Shown: positions 36,213 to 47,850, counted from the first letter of the stretch. The stretch is DNA of 64,000 nucleotides from Sphagnum magellanicum (GCA_021904315.1 CM038915.1:14260001-14324000), one strand, 5' to 3'. Notes: generated from the sequence alone by a model not told the origin. Numbers and translations: made by a program.

Positions 36213-36540
36213 CTATTTTTTTTTTGGCTTATTAGGGTGTTTTTTAAAATTGTTCCTAGCTTGATTTAAATTTGCAGTTTTAGGTTCAATAATTAGTCAA
36301 CTTGCTTTCTTTAGCTTGTTTATCATTCCATTCAACAAGAGCTACAATGAGTTAGATGCTTTTTTGAACACTAGTGGAGTTTTCTTCTCATTTTGTCCTT
36401 GCATGAATACCCACCACCTTTTGCCACCTCCTCCAAGTAAGGCTTTTGCACCACAACACATTTTACAACATGATTGCAACTTTTGTCTCTTTCAAGCGCT
36501 AGATCAAAACTTCAATTCAGATCATCCCACCATTCAATTG

Positions 36541-36715
36541 CACCTCATTCAAGACTTCTAATAATAAGAGATCTCTCATTTTGAAAGTTCATTTTCAACT
36601 TTAAGTACCGTCTTATTCAAGACCTCCTTCGAGACTTCTAGTAAGAGATCTCTCATTTTGAAAGTTCATTTTAAACTTTAAGTAATGTCCTATTAGAGAC
36701 CACCTTCAAGACCTA
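36541..36715. repeat. Tandem duplication, ~90-bp unit
   Basis: Two units share TTCAAGAC, GACTTCTA, AAGAGATCTCTCATTTTG, AAAGTTCATTTT and AACTTTAAGTA. Only small indels separate them. Confidence 0.75.
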
Positions 36716-37380
36716 TTGAGATTCAAAGATTCATCATTTCAAATGCTATTCAAGATATCTATTTAACATTTTTCTTTCTTTCTTTATTTCCTTTGTGGGC
36801 AAGCATAGCATCTTAAATATATAATGTGAGGCATGCATTTTCATGTGCAATTTTAATATTATTGAAATTGGTGTGCATCAACTTTTATGTGCATCAATGA
36901 TGACATTAACAAAGTAATGGATGGTATAATCATTAATTCTGTATGGCAAACTACATACACATATATTGTACTTTACCATTGTTCTTCTCCTTTTGAACTT
37001 ATGGTCAAGGTATTAGCTTCCCATGGGAGCCAAACATCTTGCTTCCTTTCAATGACTATGAATCATTTAATGAATTTTCATGATTCATGAATTCAAATTA
37101 TAATGATACCTTTGATTTTGGTTTTCCCACTAATTCCTATGACAACACATACTCATTAAGCTTTTGCTTCATCATTGTTGCTAAATCTACCTATACTTTC
37201 ATCACACCTTATAGACCTTTGTCATCTTTCCCATATATCTATTATCCTTGTTCCATCATGTATCTTGCCACTATTTGTGGTAACAAGTTGCCATTAAGGG
37301 AACACAAATTCACAAACAAACATTTTGTCACTTGTGAATGTCATTGGAGGTTCATCTTTCAAGCTGTTGCCAACACCTGA
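36716..37380. other. AT-rich intergenic DNA, no gene seen
   Basis: Short ORFs here have no recognisable domain. Composition changes sharply near 37370, where less AT-rich DNA belonging to the ATP synthase gene neighbourhood begins. Confidence 0.45.
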
Positions 37381-37982
37381 GGTCTTCAGAGGTTGAAACT
37401 TTGCTGCCTGGGAAACACAGATCCCCCAACACTGGGAGACAGAAACCAAGCAAAACTCTGACAGACATTTTGAATTTTGTGCCCTGAAACCCACCAGGCT
37501 CAATTTCTATTCCAATCCACTGCCTTGGAAAAGCAAAGTAGGTGCTCAAAGGTCAACAGCTGTATACGTAAGGGAATTGCCAAGCTATCGACCCTGGTTC
37601 AACCATAATTCCGTGAGGAACCATGTACTACTCATCACAAAATACTATCACACCAAATCATCACCCTGAAGTACCTTAAGAGCTCTTAAACTATTAGGTG
37701 TCACTTCCATGTGTCTGTGATTTCATTACAAGACTAGAATGGACTCTTCAGATTCCTGCTGTGGATTACAAAGAGCAGGTAAGATCATTTGAGCTATGAG
37801 TACAGTAACCAGCTATACTGTCAACTCTCCTAACCACTTAGGTTGAGATTGAGTGCAACATATGACATGGTTCAGTAACACCAGTACACTCAGTATCTAT
37901 GACTGTTATTCTGCTGACTACTGCAAACCAACTGCTGTAACCAGGACTATCAATCTCTAAAACCTATTGACTAATCTAGAAG
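37381..37982 (-). other. Probable 3' UTR / flank of ATP synthase subunit g
   Basis: This less AT-rich stretch follows the stop codon at 37983 on the minus strand. No domain-bearing ORF is present. Confidence 0.35.
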
Positions 37983-38800
37983 CTAAACCTTGTAACCTAT
38001 AAGGGTGCCACCTCGACCCACAATCTCTCCAACACAAAACCAAGCATAGCATTCTCCAAAAAACAAGACTCCAATACCAAGCTCTTCTATTTTAAGCTCA
38101 TTTCTCGCAAAAACCTTCTGTTTCAAAAAATCGATTTCCTTCCATAATGCCTCATACCTCCCTGGCACACTGCACAAATCCCGCAACAAATCTCTGGTCT
38201 TCAGTAAACCCTAAATACTAGGGTAATCTCACATTCATTAGCTGATCAAAAACAGTCAGAAATTAACTACTTGAATACATCATTGACTTGCCTGCAACAG
38301 GAGTGTGAGGCTTAGACAACTAACACTCAGCTGTAGACATACACCAGGTACTCAAGGAGTGGAGTAAAAATATATGATCCAGACAAAAAAAACAAGGACA
38401 ATTAGGCCACCCTCTCTTCTGCCAGAAAGAGTACTTTCTCACCCACCTATGAAGGATGCAAGGAAGTTCTTAACATTCTTGACAAATTATCATCAAAAGG
38501 CTCAAAAAAGCAAAAGAAGAACAGAGAACTCTGGCCTGAATCTGGTACACACGAAGAATGTAGATCAAAGAGATGAGGAAGAAGATGAAGAAGAAGAAAA
38601 GAAACACGAATTAGGAACCTTGCAAGACGAGTGTAGAAAAGCTGCTTGGAAAGCTCCTGGCATTTTTGTATGGTGGGCTCCTGCTGAATGTAGTGTTTGT
38701 TCTCCTCTAGTACTCGCTTGTAGAGACTAGATCCCTGCTCAGCAACTAACTTCGTTGCCACCGCAGCCTTGCTCTGCAGCTGCCTCACCATCGACGCCAT
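37983..38800 (-). CDS. ATP20: Mitochondrial ATP synthase subunit g (2 exons)
   Basis: Subunit g is a small Fo-domain protein of mitochondrial F1Fo-ATP synthase that helps dimerise the complex and shape cristae; in plants it is nuclear-encoded. Exon 1 is 38619-38800 and exon 2 is 37983-38169, with a GT-AG intron of 449 bases and a codon split AG|T. The product is 122 aa, the usual plant length. Seen: MASMVRQLQSKAAVATKLVA at the N-terminus, KCQELSKQLFYTRLA ending exon 1, then SVPGRYEALWKEIDFLK, and near the C-terminus a membrane segment FFGECYAWFCVGEIVGRG with the Gly-rich GEIVGRG motif typical of subunit g. The symbol follows yeast naming. Upstream lies a repeated telo-box-like block. Confidence 0.93.
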
Positions 38801-38899
38801 GGCTAGCTGCCTGACGCTGTCCTCGTCGACGCGCCTCGATCCGCCGTGGTGGTGGTGGTTCTCCTCCTCCTTCGATCGGCAGCTCCTTCTCTTCTCGTG

Positions 38900-39072
38900 C
38901 TCGAAAAAACCGTAATCTTTTGATCCTTCTCTTCTCGTGCTCTCGACAAATCCCTAATCTTTTGCCCCTTTGTCTACTCTTGCTCTCGACAAAACCCTAA
39001 TCTCTTGCTCCTCCTCTTCTTGTGTGCGCACCGCGGTGCTCTTGACAAAACCCTAATCTTTTGCTCTTCTCT
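38900..39072 (-). promoter_or_regulatory. Fourfold telo-box-like repeat upstream of ATP synthase g
   Basis: Four tandem copies of a unit of about 45-60 bases occur within 270 bases upstream of the start. Each has CGACAAAACCCTAATCTTTTG-type sequence followed by a CT-rich CTTCTCTTCTCGTGCTC-like block. The cores lie near 38905, 38947, 38990 and 39045. Two carry the exact AAAACCCTAAT core; the other two have one or two changes. AAACCCTAA is the plant telo-box, known from promoters and leaders of ribosomal and other housekeeping genes. Confidence 0.6.
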
Positions 39073-39164
39073 CCGTCTCTCCCAAAATACCGAACTCCGA
39101 GGAGCAGGGAGATGGAAAGAAAAAGAAGAACAGGGAAGAAAAGGTTGTGGAACAAGTGAAAATT

Positions 39165-40112
39165 TACCAACATGGATGAAATCGAACACAATTTCAACAA
39201 TGAAGGGATACCAAATGGATGAAACCTTGTTTATGGTGAATTGTACTGAGGTTCATAGATGAAATTCATGACATATGCAATTGACCTTATGAATAAATAA
39301 CTGTAGACTTTATGATGAAATGAAATTGTGTTCATGGATGAAATTATGCAAATAGAGATACTCTTAATGCACAAGAGAGTTTTGATGTGGATGAAATTGA
39401 TGATATAAGAAAAATTAAACATGTAAGTGAAAATGCTTATATACCACATGGATGACAATTGTGTTTATTGATTTCATTGATGGAATTTTTACTTGGGGTG
39501 GACTTCACTAAATGGATGCAAATACCATTATTGAAAAAGTTTTACTATAAAAATGGACCTCATGGATGAAAATGGACCTGATGAACCAGCATTGACGATA
39601 TGGATGAAAATTACTGTGTGATTTTGGGTCATGGAAAATTCATATTAATTTCAAAATCACTTCATTTTTGGATGAAAAAAGAAAAAGAAAAAAGAGGTAA
39701 AATTACCTGAGTTTTATACTGAGATTTCAGTGTTTAGCTAAATATATAGAAAGATGATTAAAGATTTGTACTTACATCTGGTTTATAGCCATATTTGGCT
39801 AAATCTTCCTAGGGATGATTCCCACAATTTTTTACATCTTCCTATGGAGGATCACCACTTTGGTTGCACGGAAAAAATTCCCCCAAAAGCACACTGAATA
39901 GGACCATCTCTTTGGATGAAATTATTACCACGGATGCAATTGTGAAGATAGACTAATTAAGAACTTGCCACAAATAAAATTATGTTGATGGATGAAATTT
40001 AATAAAATATTTTCGTCTCTGGAAATTCATTTAAATTTTTCTTAAATGGGTTTTGCAAAAGGACTCTGAAGTTAACCTCAGTTCGACTGAAACAGCATTG
40101 GGATGGATGAAA
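39165..40112. repeat. ATGGATGAAA-rich degenerate repeat DNA
   Basis: The words ATGGATGAAA, GGATGAAATT and TGAAATTG recur more than a dozen times at irregular spacing. No ORF spans it. It ends at the Helitron-like CTAG terminus at 40152, so it may be the body of that element. Confidence 0.5.
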
Positions 40113-40152
40113 AATTATATTTACTTGGGTCAAAGGCACAGGGGCCCGCTAG
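40113..40152 (+). mobile_element. Helitron-like 3' terminus
   Basis: TTGGGTCAAAGGCACAGG followed by GGCCCGCTAG|T resembles the ends at 21161 and 34605 (TTGGGCCAATGGCACAGG). CTAG is followed by T as required. The 5' end was not located, so the element's extent is unknown. Confidence 0.4.
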
Positions 40153-40227
40153 TTGGGATGAAGAAACACAGGAAAAGAAAGACGGGCAGCTAAAAAGTAT
40201 TGGGGGGGCGGGAAAAAAAAAACAAGA

Positions 40228-40331
40228 CACGTGTCCGCTAGTTATCTTTCCACGTAAACCCTAAAAACTGCTTACCCTACAGACCCTTCTTCCACGTACG
40301 TTGTTGCAAACTGCGCATTCTCCGACACGTG
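40228..40331. promoter_or_regulatory. G-boxes and telo-box upstream of the 40657 gene
   Basis: CACGTG cores occur at 40228-40233 (ACACGTGT) and 40326-40331 (ACACGTGG), with further ACGT cores at 40251 and 40297. A telo-box AAACCCTAAA lies at 40256-40265. G-boxes bind bZIP and bHLH factors in plants; ACACGTGG is the classic ABRE form. They lie 330-430 bases upstream of the start codon. Confidence 0.5.
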
Positions 40332-40656
40332 GCATACCGCCACGTTGCCATACAGCTTTGCTGCGACCATCGGAATTCATGCGATCTCCGGAGTCCGTCC
40401 CCCCTCACAATTTCTTGTCTTTTTTCTTCGCAAAATTTCGCCACTGGATCGGAATGATGCTCTTCAGTAGCTAGAGTGCAAAATTTGTTGGGAAATCGTT
40501 GTTTTCTGATTTGGGTCTTCAAAAAATATTGTGAAAAAATCAGTTGTAAGAGAGCGAAAGAGAGACAGAGATCGCGAGAGGGGGAGAGAGAGAGAGTTTT
40601 GAATCGGGACTTTCTTTCGGAAAGTGGTGTGGAGGAGTGTTGGGGTTTGTAGAGAG

Positions 40657-42848
40657 ATGGGTCATTCGGAGGGGAAGACTGGTGGGGGAGAGGCGCCTCC
40701 GACGACGACGAGGGGTCGCGGTGGGAATGATGACTTGGAGGCGCACTTGCTGGAGGAGGACCGGCATCAGCAGCAGGGGCTGGACGGGGTGCCGGCGCCA
40801 CTGCTGGAGAATCGGTTGCCCACGCCCCAGACGGACTCGCTGCTTTACGTGTGCGCGGTGTTGAGCATAGTCTCCGCGTTGGGTTCTGTGCTTTGCATGG
40901 TAGTCAACCTCATTTCCCTGCTGCGCTCCTTCGATTACCGTGGCTTCGATTACCGCGTCAGCGTACGTACTCTCTCTGTGTCTCTCTCTGTGTCTCTCTC
41001 TGTGTCTTCATCAGTTTGCAGGCCTTTTTTCTCTGTGGCATGGGATAACCCTTACCGGAGATTGGGTGTTGCAATGCAGCTTGTACAAGGCTAGTGTGGA
41101 TAGGCAGCAAAAGGAATTCTGTAAGAAGCACATGCGTGAGCATACATTACGGTGCAATGACTGTTTGTTTGTGAGGGTTTAGGGTTTTTGACACAGTGAT
41201 TGTTTGGAAAATGCTTTCAGCCATTCGTGTTGATCTTGCGCTGCTATGCTGTGGCTATTGCCTTCTTTGTTGCTCTTGCTGAGACAGAGTGGGAGGCCAT
41301 ATTCAAGCTCTGGCGGGTGCGTAAATTTGTCTTTCAAGACTCCTTTCTTCTGCTTGTGGGATTTGGTTTTATGTCAAATGCAGGCCTGCCCTCATGACAG
41401 CCAAAGGACAATTATTACAGCCGTCCTGAGATTATTGCATAAATTCAGAAAGTTGGCCTGAGGAGTTTGTATATGACTGTGAGATGAATTCTAGCCTTTT
41501 CCTACAAGAGGATCCAAAGAATATACCAAGAGCATATGTGGAGGCAACCAGTAGACAAGAAAACAGTAGATATGTGTTGTTGGTGAGGGTTTACGGTTTA
41601 GGTTTGCAACACTTACAGTTGCAACATCTGTACCCTCCTCTTGTGGCATCTCCCATATGGGATTCGATAATGCTGCCTTAAGTATCTTGAAGTGGTGGTG
41701 TGGAGTCGTGTGTTACTGGACTGTGGACTTGACAGTCTTGTAACTTGACTTGTGATTCTTTTTGCAGGTACTGGAATATTGGGTTGGGCGAGGGATGCTT
41801 CAGATATTGTAAGTGATCTTCAACTGTAATCTCAATTTCTCACAAGTTTGTCAAATTTGCACCCTGCATCATCTCTCTCTCTACTGGCATTAGTGGGTTT
41901 GTAAACAAACTACCCTCTCTTAATTTCATCAGTGTTGAGAGGTCACTTCAGTTGCTGTTTGAATTGAGGCAGGCAGACAGGCTCTACAGCAAATTGTGTG
42001 GAGTGGGCTTTTGAAAAGCATTTCAAAAGGGCTACAACCTTGTTATTGTCATGTGCATAATGAAATATTATTCTTGTTTCTTTGGACAGTGTTGCAGTGT
42101 TAACAAAGGAGCTGGCACAAGCAAGTGGCGAGACTCAGGCAGAGAGTGTTATGCATGATATAGCCAGCTGGTGGCTTCTGATATGTGGCATAATTTATAC
42201 TGCTGCTGTAAGCCACTCTTGATGGGATCTGGACTGCAGTTTAGATGGGGCTGATTTGCAGGTTCATTGTGTCTGTACTATTTTCTTGTTTGCAAGATTG
42301 TTGTGTAAGGACTATAATGTTGACATTCCACCACAAATGTTACCTTGAACATTTATAGTGTTTGAGAATGCTTTTGTGTCTGTCTTGTGATGCCTTGTCC
42401 GCAGGGATTACTGTGCATTGGGCGGATAAAGCGTAGTCATTTGAGCGATGTGACTAGACGCCAACAAGCCATTAAGGACCTTGAGGTACACTCCCATTGT
42501 TCAGAATGAACATGGAAAACAGAATGAATGATGTTAACCTCCAACTGATTCTATGCCCTAGAATTTGCATATTGTGACCTGCAGAGTTCATTATGGTGTG
42601 TTCATAGATGTCCATTTAGCATCCAATCCTGTGGCTCTTACATTGTCACTAGTCATTCAACTTGTTGTCTGCAGGGTAGGATTTTATGTCATATCTAGAT
42701 CACATTGTTAAACCGTGTATGGAGAGAATTCTTGACTTTTACATTGCACCACCCAGAACTGAGCTTTCTGCTGCTGCATACTGTTTCTTGACAGGAGGTC
42801 CACAGGCGAAGAGCAGAACTGGAGGCACAGATAGGAGAACATCGTTAA
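40657..42848 (+). CDS. Predicted four-span membrane protein (6 exons)
   Basis: The exon model is 40657-40962, 41221-41316, 41768-41808, 42090-42207, 42405-42485 and 42795-42848, all GT-AG and in frame, giving 231 aa. I chose the ATG at 40657 because the protein then starts with a soluble acidic region; an in-frame ATG at 40624 is possible. Seen: about 60 polar residues, then hydrophobic segments near 61-89, 104-123, 139-153 and 173-192, with ETEWEAIFKLW between spans 2 and 3 and WVGRGMLQIF in span 3. A short charged helix (KDLEEVHRRRAELEAQI) ends the protein. This layout resembles the TVP15/COPI-associated Golgi membrane proteins, but I do not recognise it well enough to name it. The leader has a GA-rich tract (40555-40597), and intron 1 begins with a CTCTCTCTGTGT repeat. 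Confidence 0.8.
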
Positions 42849-44680
42849 GCCATGAGGCATTATTAAGGTGTTCAGAGGAACGTTGTTGTCCCACAAACTG
42901 AAATGAAAACTGAGGTCAACATCATGTATTAGGATGGGGATACAGGCAGCTATCTTACATGTGACACAGGATGGATGACACCCTTTTGTAAAGGGGGCAG
43001 GAACTCTGCATTTGTTAGTGTACAGTGTTGCTTGGTGGTGTTTAAAAAATGACTGCTTGCAGGACACCAGGAGTTTGTGTGGATTGAAGGCAGAAAGAAA
43101 CAGTTGTGAGGCTTGAGTGCATTTTTAACCTCATGCCTCAAGCTTTTCTAACCTCCTTGAAACTGATGTATAATGTATGGAAAACTTGCTGTTAGTCATC
43201 TTGTCAATACAAAGCAAATTGGCAAGTTCTGAACTGAACTGAACTGGTTTTAAACAAGGTCTAGTGGTTCCATGACAGATCTTTTGGCCCTTGTAGGAAA
43301 CTACAATGATGTGTAACTGATATATTGGGTGATGTGGAGAGTTAGTAATTTCAGGGCATTGGTGACTGCCACTAAGAGTAGACCTGTAATTTAGTGTCCA
43401 GTTGTTGTGAAACTCTGGTCTTCTATTTGAGAAAAATATGCCACAAAATTCCTGCTAGTGTCTTAGGTGATGGGAGGGAGTAGTAGCTAGGGCAGTTGAA
43501 AGAGTAGCAGAACATCACCTTTGTCAAGGGAAAACTGTTCTGTCTGCAATATGGCTTGTCAGCCTATCTGTAATGTAGCGCATGGTCAATGAAGCATTGT
43601 TGTGCAGAGAAGTTTCAACTTGCAAGAGGTGAAGCAGTGTTGTGCAGACAGACATCCCCAAAGTTTCAACTCTGGATTATTATTGTAGGAACATGAAGAG
43701 TAGTACAAAGAGTTATAACCATTGTCTGATGATATATTACAAACCTTTTTCTCTTGAGATGGTAAGGTAGATTTTCTTACAAACTCCAATGCAAAAGGAA
43801 ATAAATCTGGTGAAGGTGGAGGAGGACATCTGCAATACCACTCCAAAGACACATGCAAAGTTCATCTTGTACTCCATCAAATTGTTGGAAACATCATCAA
43901 TGTGTTCAAACATCATCATCATTCTTGTTGTCTGGTGGCCAATGTGAATGAAAAAATCTGCCCAATTTGGGCAACAGTGGTGTGTGGGTATGAAAGAACT
44001 ACACAGTTTATAAAATCTGTAAAGAATCTGTGGGCATTGCAAAATTGTTCTAGTCTGTACTTACAGTAGAGGGGTGACTGCAAAATGCATTTTTCCTCTC
44101 TCAAATGTCTCTCCAATCAATCTCCAATCTATAACATTTCTCTCTCTTGTCTTTCCAATCTCTGGATTGTTGCTCCAGTCTCACCAACCATACTTTTGCC
44201 TTTCAAATCTCTCAAATGTCTCTAGAATGTCTTGAATCTCTCTTCTGTCTTTCCAATCTCTCTCGAATCTCTTGACAATGTACCAACCAAATAAGAAGAG
44301 CGACAACAACTTCCCTTGATCATCTTGCACCTCTACATTGGGTTTGCCGTAACTCTCTGCCTCTTCTTTCTTCTGCTGCTGCTGTTGTTCTGGAGTTGCC
44401 ACCATTTTACAAATCTTGTTGCTTTTTGCATTGCACTCGCCAAGGTGAAAAGAACACAACTCTTTGTCATAAATATGTTCTCTTCAGTAGCATTGTCAGC
44501 ATTGTCCACCATTCCATCATCATCATCATCTTCTTCTTCTGCTTCTCCTGTTGCGTCTGCTTTTGACGATCGGTGTTTCAAGTTGTGAAAGAGTTTTTGC
44601 AATGATTTTGAGCTTCTCTTCTTCGTCTTTCTTGCGTGGTGTTGCAAACAAAAAAAAACAATTGTTGGGTGTTGTGCTAG
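42849..44680. other. Converging 3' flanks of the 40657 gene and the GATA gene
   Basis: Both neighbouring genes end into this stretch, so most of it is probably 3' UTR and spacer. Between 44100 and 44280 there is a degenerate CT-rich repeat (TGTCTTTCCAATCTCTC). A minus-strand ORF of 104 codons (44333-44647), Lys/Asp-rich, lies just after the GATA stop. It has no recognisable domain and I do not call it a gene. Confidence 0.45.
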
Positions 44681-45694
44681 CTACAGTAATGATGATGCCT
44701 TGAGCTGCTGATGCTGCTGCATCGTCATTTCTCTTTGTCGTCGCATTTCCAGGATTTTCTTGTGGGAATTGGAATGCTTGTGAGGAACATAGGCGGGGCT
44801 GGAAGCAGGTCTGTACTCGGGAAGCAATCTGCCAGACTTGTAGCGAACGCCACAAGCGTTGCACAGAGTTTTGGGGCCCAGAGGACCTGTCCTCCATTGT
44901 GGTGTTTTCTGCGTCTGGCAATGTGTGCATCGCAGCACTTCTCCTCCTTCTCCTCCATCCTGCCGCCGCTGCCGGGATGCCCATTTCGTGCTTTGCTTTG
45001 TTTTGTGAAAGTTGCCGGATTGCCACTCCTCCCCTTCCTCTACAGCGTCTTCTTCTTCATCGTCATCTTCTTCTTCGTCTTCTTCGTCTTCTCCTGCACT
45101 CCATTCGGGTGGAGCTGCTGCTGCAGATTTTCTCTTTGAACCACCACATGACGTTGTCGTAGAGGACAAAATGCCGCCGGACGTCCACTTCTTGCCTCCA
45201 CTCCGCGACCTTTTGCTTCTAGCACGGCCAGGTACACAGAAATCCAAGCTATGCTCATCACTGCCGCCTGTCACTTCTGACAATGTTGTGGCAGCACTGG
45301 TGGTGGTGTGTTGCTCCAGCACAGAAACAGGACTCGCGGCTTTGTGGTACCCATGCTTCTTCGAGGCCGAGTACTGCATGTCGCAAGTTTCCAAGTTCTC
45401 CTCCATGGAGATCACACTACTACCGTCGTCTGACCACGTCGTCCCCTTGGTGGGCGCCGCCGAGTCGAAGCTAGCTGTGACCGGGAATGAATACTCCAGA
45501 AACCTCGATGCCCATTCCAGTTCTTCGAGATCATCATACTGACCCACAACAACAACAACAACAACAACAACAAAGCCCGAATGGCATCATCAGCATCATG
45601 GAATGTATGCAGAAGAGAGAGAGAGAGAGAGAGACACACACACACACACACACCCGTTACGGAATGTAGAAGATGGGTGTGCGTGCGTGCGTGC

Positions 45695-45731
<37 letters not shown>

Positions 45732-46114
45732 GAGACACTTACAGGAATGCAGAGGGACTCCTCTTCGATCTCTGCAGCTTCCGAGTCTACCTGCGGTTTT
45801 ATAGTGTGATGCTGCTGCTCTGTTCCTTTCTCTGGCAGACAAGGTGCAAGACACGCACCAATTGTCTCGTTGGATTTTCCAACTGACGGAACCGCAGACG
45901 AGAAACTACTGGTTGCTGTGACAAGGTCTGCTTCACCTATAGGTCCGGCGATGTCTTCATTGGAGAAATCCAGCAAGTCGTCAATCTGGAATACATCTAC
46001 GAAGCTACTACCTCCTACAAGAGCAGCAGCATCCGGAAGAGGTTTCTGTTGTTGCTTTCGGAGAGAGCCATCGAATGCTGCTGCTGGTAGTAGAAGAGCT
46101 GCTGCAGAGTCCAT
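44681..46114 (-). CDS. GATA zinc-finger transcription factor, subfamily A-like
   Basis: Plant GATA factors bind WGATAR sites through one C4 zinc finger and control light, nitrogen and developmental genes in the nucleus. Exon 1 is 45743-46114 and exon 2 is 44681-45538, joined in phase 0, giving 409 aa. Seen: an N-terminal acidic motif [26 protein letters not shown] at the start of exon 2; a basic stretch [14 protein letters not shown] near 228-241 (possible nuclear signal); a run of Asp/Glu near 274-295; and the finger CTHC-x18-CNAC near 328-352, with [17 protein letters not shown]. The basic tail [14 protein letters not shown] follows. The CX2CX18CX2C spacing and one-intron structure fit plant subfamily A (GATA1/5/8/12 type). 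Exact orthology is not assignable here. Confidence 0.93.
45539..45742 (-). repeat. GATA intron made largely of microsatellites
   Basis: The 204-base intron contains (ACA)n at 45545-45572, (GA)n followed by (CA)n at 45614-45653, and TGCG/TG followed by (GA)n at 45677-45731. Splice sites are intact at both ends (GTAAGT and CAG). Confidence 0.85.
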
Positions 46115-47850
46115 TTGAGAAGCAAACTACTACTACCACCTAACTGCACCTGCACCCTGGCTAGACTTCTGCTCTCAAGAAACTCGTCTCCTCCTCCTCC
46201 TCCTCCGCCTCAACAACAACAACGCTTGAAGATGCTTAGACGATGTATATGCATTTGTCTCGAGGTTCCCGAATGGAGGTCGCTTAGTACAACCTCGAGG
46301 GAGGAGACGGCGCTGGGGAATTGCAGCGCAAAAGCACCCCAACTTGAGAGGCGCCCAGAAATGGCTAAAGATGGTACATTGCTAACACATCCCTCCACCA
46401 AAGGAGAAGAAGAATCCGCGCGTTCCCCCAACTGAGCTGATCTTGCTCGCTCAATTCATTTCCAAAGTGCAATGGAAAAACAGAAACCCAGTTCTAAAAC
46501 CAAAATTATTGTGCTGGAGAGAAGCCGAGAGACCAAAGTTTCTTCTTCTCTTCTGAAAACACACAAGACTGTCTGACAACCACGCACACTGTAAAGACTC
46601 AAAAGACATCTTTCCATTCATTAGGCTATTGTGAACACAAATTCTGTAAAGACTTAAAGAACATCTAATGAAAATTCTCTAAGACTAAAAGACATCTTTC
46701 CATCCATTAGGCTGTTATGATCACAAATTCTGTAAAGACGAAAGACATCTTTTCATTAGGCTAGTGTGATCACAAATTCTGTTAGCAGCAGCAGTTGCTA
46801 TTTTGTTAAGAAGGAAGAAGAAGAAGAAGAAGAAGGGGAAAGAAAAATTACCCCGTCTCTGTCTGGATGGATTGTTCTTTTTCAGTTCGCTTTCTGAAAC
46901 TTTTTCATCTGTCTTTTGGTCTGTCTCTGTCTCTCTCGTTGCTGCCTCCTCGTTCCTTCCCCGACTCTCGAGCGACTTCTCTTTCTCTCTTTCTCTTCTC
47001 TCTGCCTTTCCTTTCGGTTTTACTGGATTTTGGCAGGTGGGTGATCAAAATAGTAATGCTGAAAGTCTCCCAGTTTTTGGGGAGACTGATTAAGGGGAAG
47101 AGTCGTGTTTAAGTGGGTCTGCAATACTCTAGCAGTAGGCTGGGGACGAGAGAGAGAGAGAGAGCAAGCAAGCGTCCATGCTGATGATGATCATCATGGC
47201 GCGCACATCATGGCGCCGAGGCCGGCAGACAGCTTGGTCAGAAGAAGAAGGGGAAAAGGGGAAAAAAAAACTGGAGTAGGAATTGGTTACTTCTGTCAGA
47301 GAAACTCAAGCAACAACGAACCCTGCGCCACTGCTAGCGTGCACTCGGCTGCTTGTGGGACCCCTAGTTACTTACTTACTTACTGGCGGCCACTGCCCGA
47401 GCTCCCTCCCTCTCTCCCTCCCCACCACCCTTTCTGTAAATTCTCTTACCACACACACACACCTCCAATCCCCAACAACAACCCTTCTTCCATCTCTACC
47501 TAGCTTTCTCCTCCTCCTCCTCCTCCTCCTCCTCCTCCCCCTCAAAACAACTGCAATTCACTGCAACAATTCCATCGGCATTTTGTTTAGTGTTCTTTTT
47601 TCTCTTTCTCTCTCTCTTACCAGACATTTCCCAAGCACCCACCGACCCTTTTATCCCTGTCTCACCAGGGCTCTTCCTCTTCCATCCTCCTGTTGCACCT
47701 CTGCAAATGGACTGCTGCATTGCAGCTACTGCTGCTGATGACATGATTGTTGTTTTTTCTTTCATTGGACCCCATTTGCCTCTCTATCAAATAAAATTAT
47801 TTTGGGAGGGTGGGGAGGGGTTGATTGTCTCTCCTAGTAGGTAGTGATTT
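46115..47850 (-). other. 5' flank of the GATA gene, low-complexity, no gene
   Basis: The region is GC-richer than the gaps and probably holds the GATA leader and promoter. A minus-strand upstream ORF of 73 codons (46210-46431) ends 96 bases before the GATA ATG. Tracts of GAAGAAGAA (46811-46835), GAGAGA (47150-47163) and CTCCTCCTC (47506-47537) dominate. Plus-strand ORFs such as 47283-47738 are low-complexity Leu/Ser/Pro and not credible genes. Confidence 0.4.
46591..46780. repeat. Tandem repeat ~50-bp unit upstream of the GATA gene
   Basis: About four units start near 46591, 46646, 46680 and 46731. They share GTAAAGAC, AAAGACATCTTTCCAT, TTAGGCT and ATCACAAATTCT; the second unit is shortened. 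Confidence 0.75.

Noticed and set aside
38374..38730. 118-codon plus-strand ORF
   Set aside because: It is antisense to the intron and exon 1 of ATP synthase subunit g.
40277..40801. 174-codon minus-strand ORF
   Set aside because: It is antisense to exon 1 and the leader of the 40657 gene; the Pro/Ala/Ser-rich sequence is a reading of GC-rich DNA in the opposite strand.
44333..44647. Lys/Asp-rich 104-codon minus-strand ORF just after the GATA stop
   Set aside because: It could be a small gene, but it has no recognised domain and fits the 3' UTR of the GATA transcript.
47283..47738. 151-codon plus-strand ORF rich in Leu, Ser and Pro
   Set aside because: It is driven by CTCCTCCTC and CTCTCT repeats, with no conserved motif.
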